NCBI GenBank assembly: GCA_937949585.1
Contig: CALEDW010000156.1
Location: 1 to 5,603, forward strand
Source: an uncultured Acidimicrobiia bacterium
Lineage (GTDB): Bacteria; Actinomycetota; Acidimicrobiia; IMCC26256; CALEDW01
Reading direction: 5' to 3'
DNA length: 5,603 nucleotides
Numbering within the stretch: the first letter of the stretch is position 1; every line of letters starts with the position of its first letter. The notes below the pieces were generated by a model. It was not told where the DNA came from and made no database searches. It was given only the letters and a program-made list of their open reading frames with translations. Shown piece by piece: positions 5,524 to 5,603 of the stretch. The translations under genes were made by a program, and so were the position numbers.

Positions 5524-5603
5524 CCACCGCGCCGCACCGCCGGCCGCTGCGACGCCCGGATCAACGCGCTCGCGACGGGCCAGTTCGAGCGGACGCTCAT
5601 CGT
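5524..5603. other. Window-edge segment, possible margin of another coding region
   Basis: No complete gene. From about 5551 to 5601, every plus-strand base at positions divisible by three is G or C (17 of 17), while the other two phases fall to about 11/17 and 8/17. That three-phase pattern is typical of coding DNA in this genome and best fits a plus-strand frame reading CDARINALATGQFERTLI. No ATG, GTG or TTG opens that frame between 5398 and the edge; the nearest is GTG 5395, inside the minus-strand gene. Alternatively, a minus-strand TGA at 5599-5597 could end an upstream gene and leave this as a 73-bp spacer. Neither is established. Confidence 0.25.

Overview
The window is very GC-rich (about three quarters G+C by eye). 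Its genes show near-total G/C at third codon positions, GTG starts and one apparently leaderless start. This fits a high-GC actinomycetote. An Acidimicrobiia-like lineage is my guess from style only, because no marker gene is present to fix it.

Layout, left to right. (1) At 1-1112 (+) is the 3' nine-tenths of a bacterial class I cytochrome P450 gene whose first few dozen codons lie outside the window. (2) Convergent to it, at 1128-1203 (-), is a complete tRNA-Gly(GCC) gene with CCA encoded. (3) Positions 1204-1270 are a short divergent control region. It has a -10-like box on each strand, arranged symmetrically around a perfect 10-bp inverted repeat. (4) A tight plus-strand operon of three genes runs 1271-3802: a class I SAM methyltransferase with an N-terminal CxxC/CxxC element and a hydrophobic tail, a compact three-histidine-box membrane desaturase/hydroxylase, and a second class I SAM methyltransferase. 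Both junctions carry the same TGAGGGG word, in which the stop codon of one gene is fused to the ribosome-binding site of the next. (5) A large polytopic GT-C-type glycosyltransferase-like membrane protein at 3742-5523 (-) converges on the operon, and its 3' end overlaps that of the last methyltransferase by 61 bp. (6) The last ~80 bp (5524-5603) lie upstream of that gene. Codon-phase composition there suggests the edge of another coding region, but no start or family can be assigned.

Functional reading (inference): the two methyltransferases, the desaturase-type enzyme and the GT-C-like protein together resemble a small cassette that tailors a lipid or a lipid-linked cell-envelope glycan. The substrate cannot be read from the sequence. 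The P450 is probably a separate transcription unit, since the oppositely oriented tRNA and the divergent promoter stand between it and the operon.

There is no CRISPR array, insertion sequence, integrase, toxin or recognisable defence gene. Several very long open frames (for example a 1155-codon minus-strand frame across 476-3943) are GC-driven shadows of the real genes.
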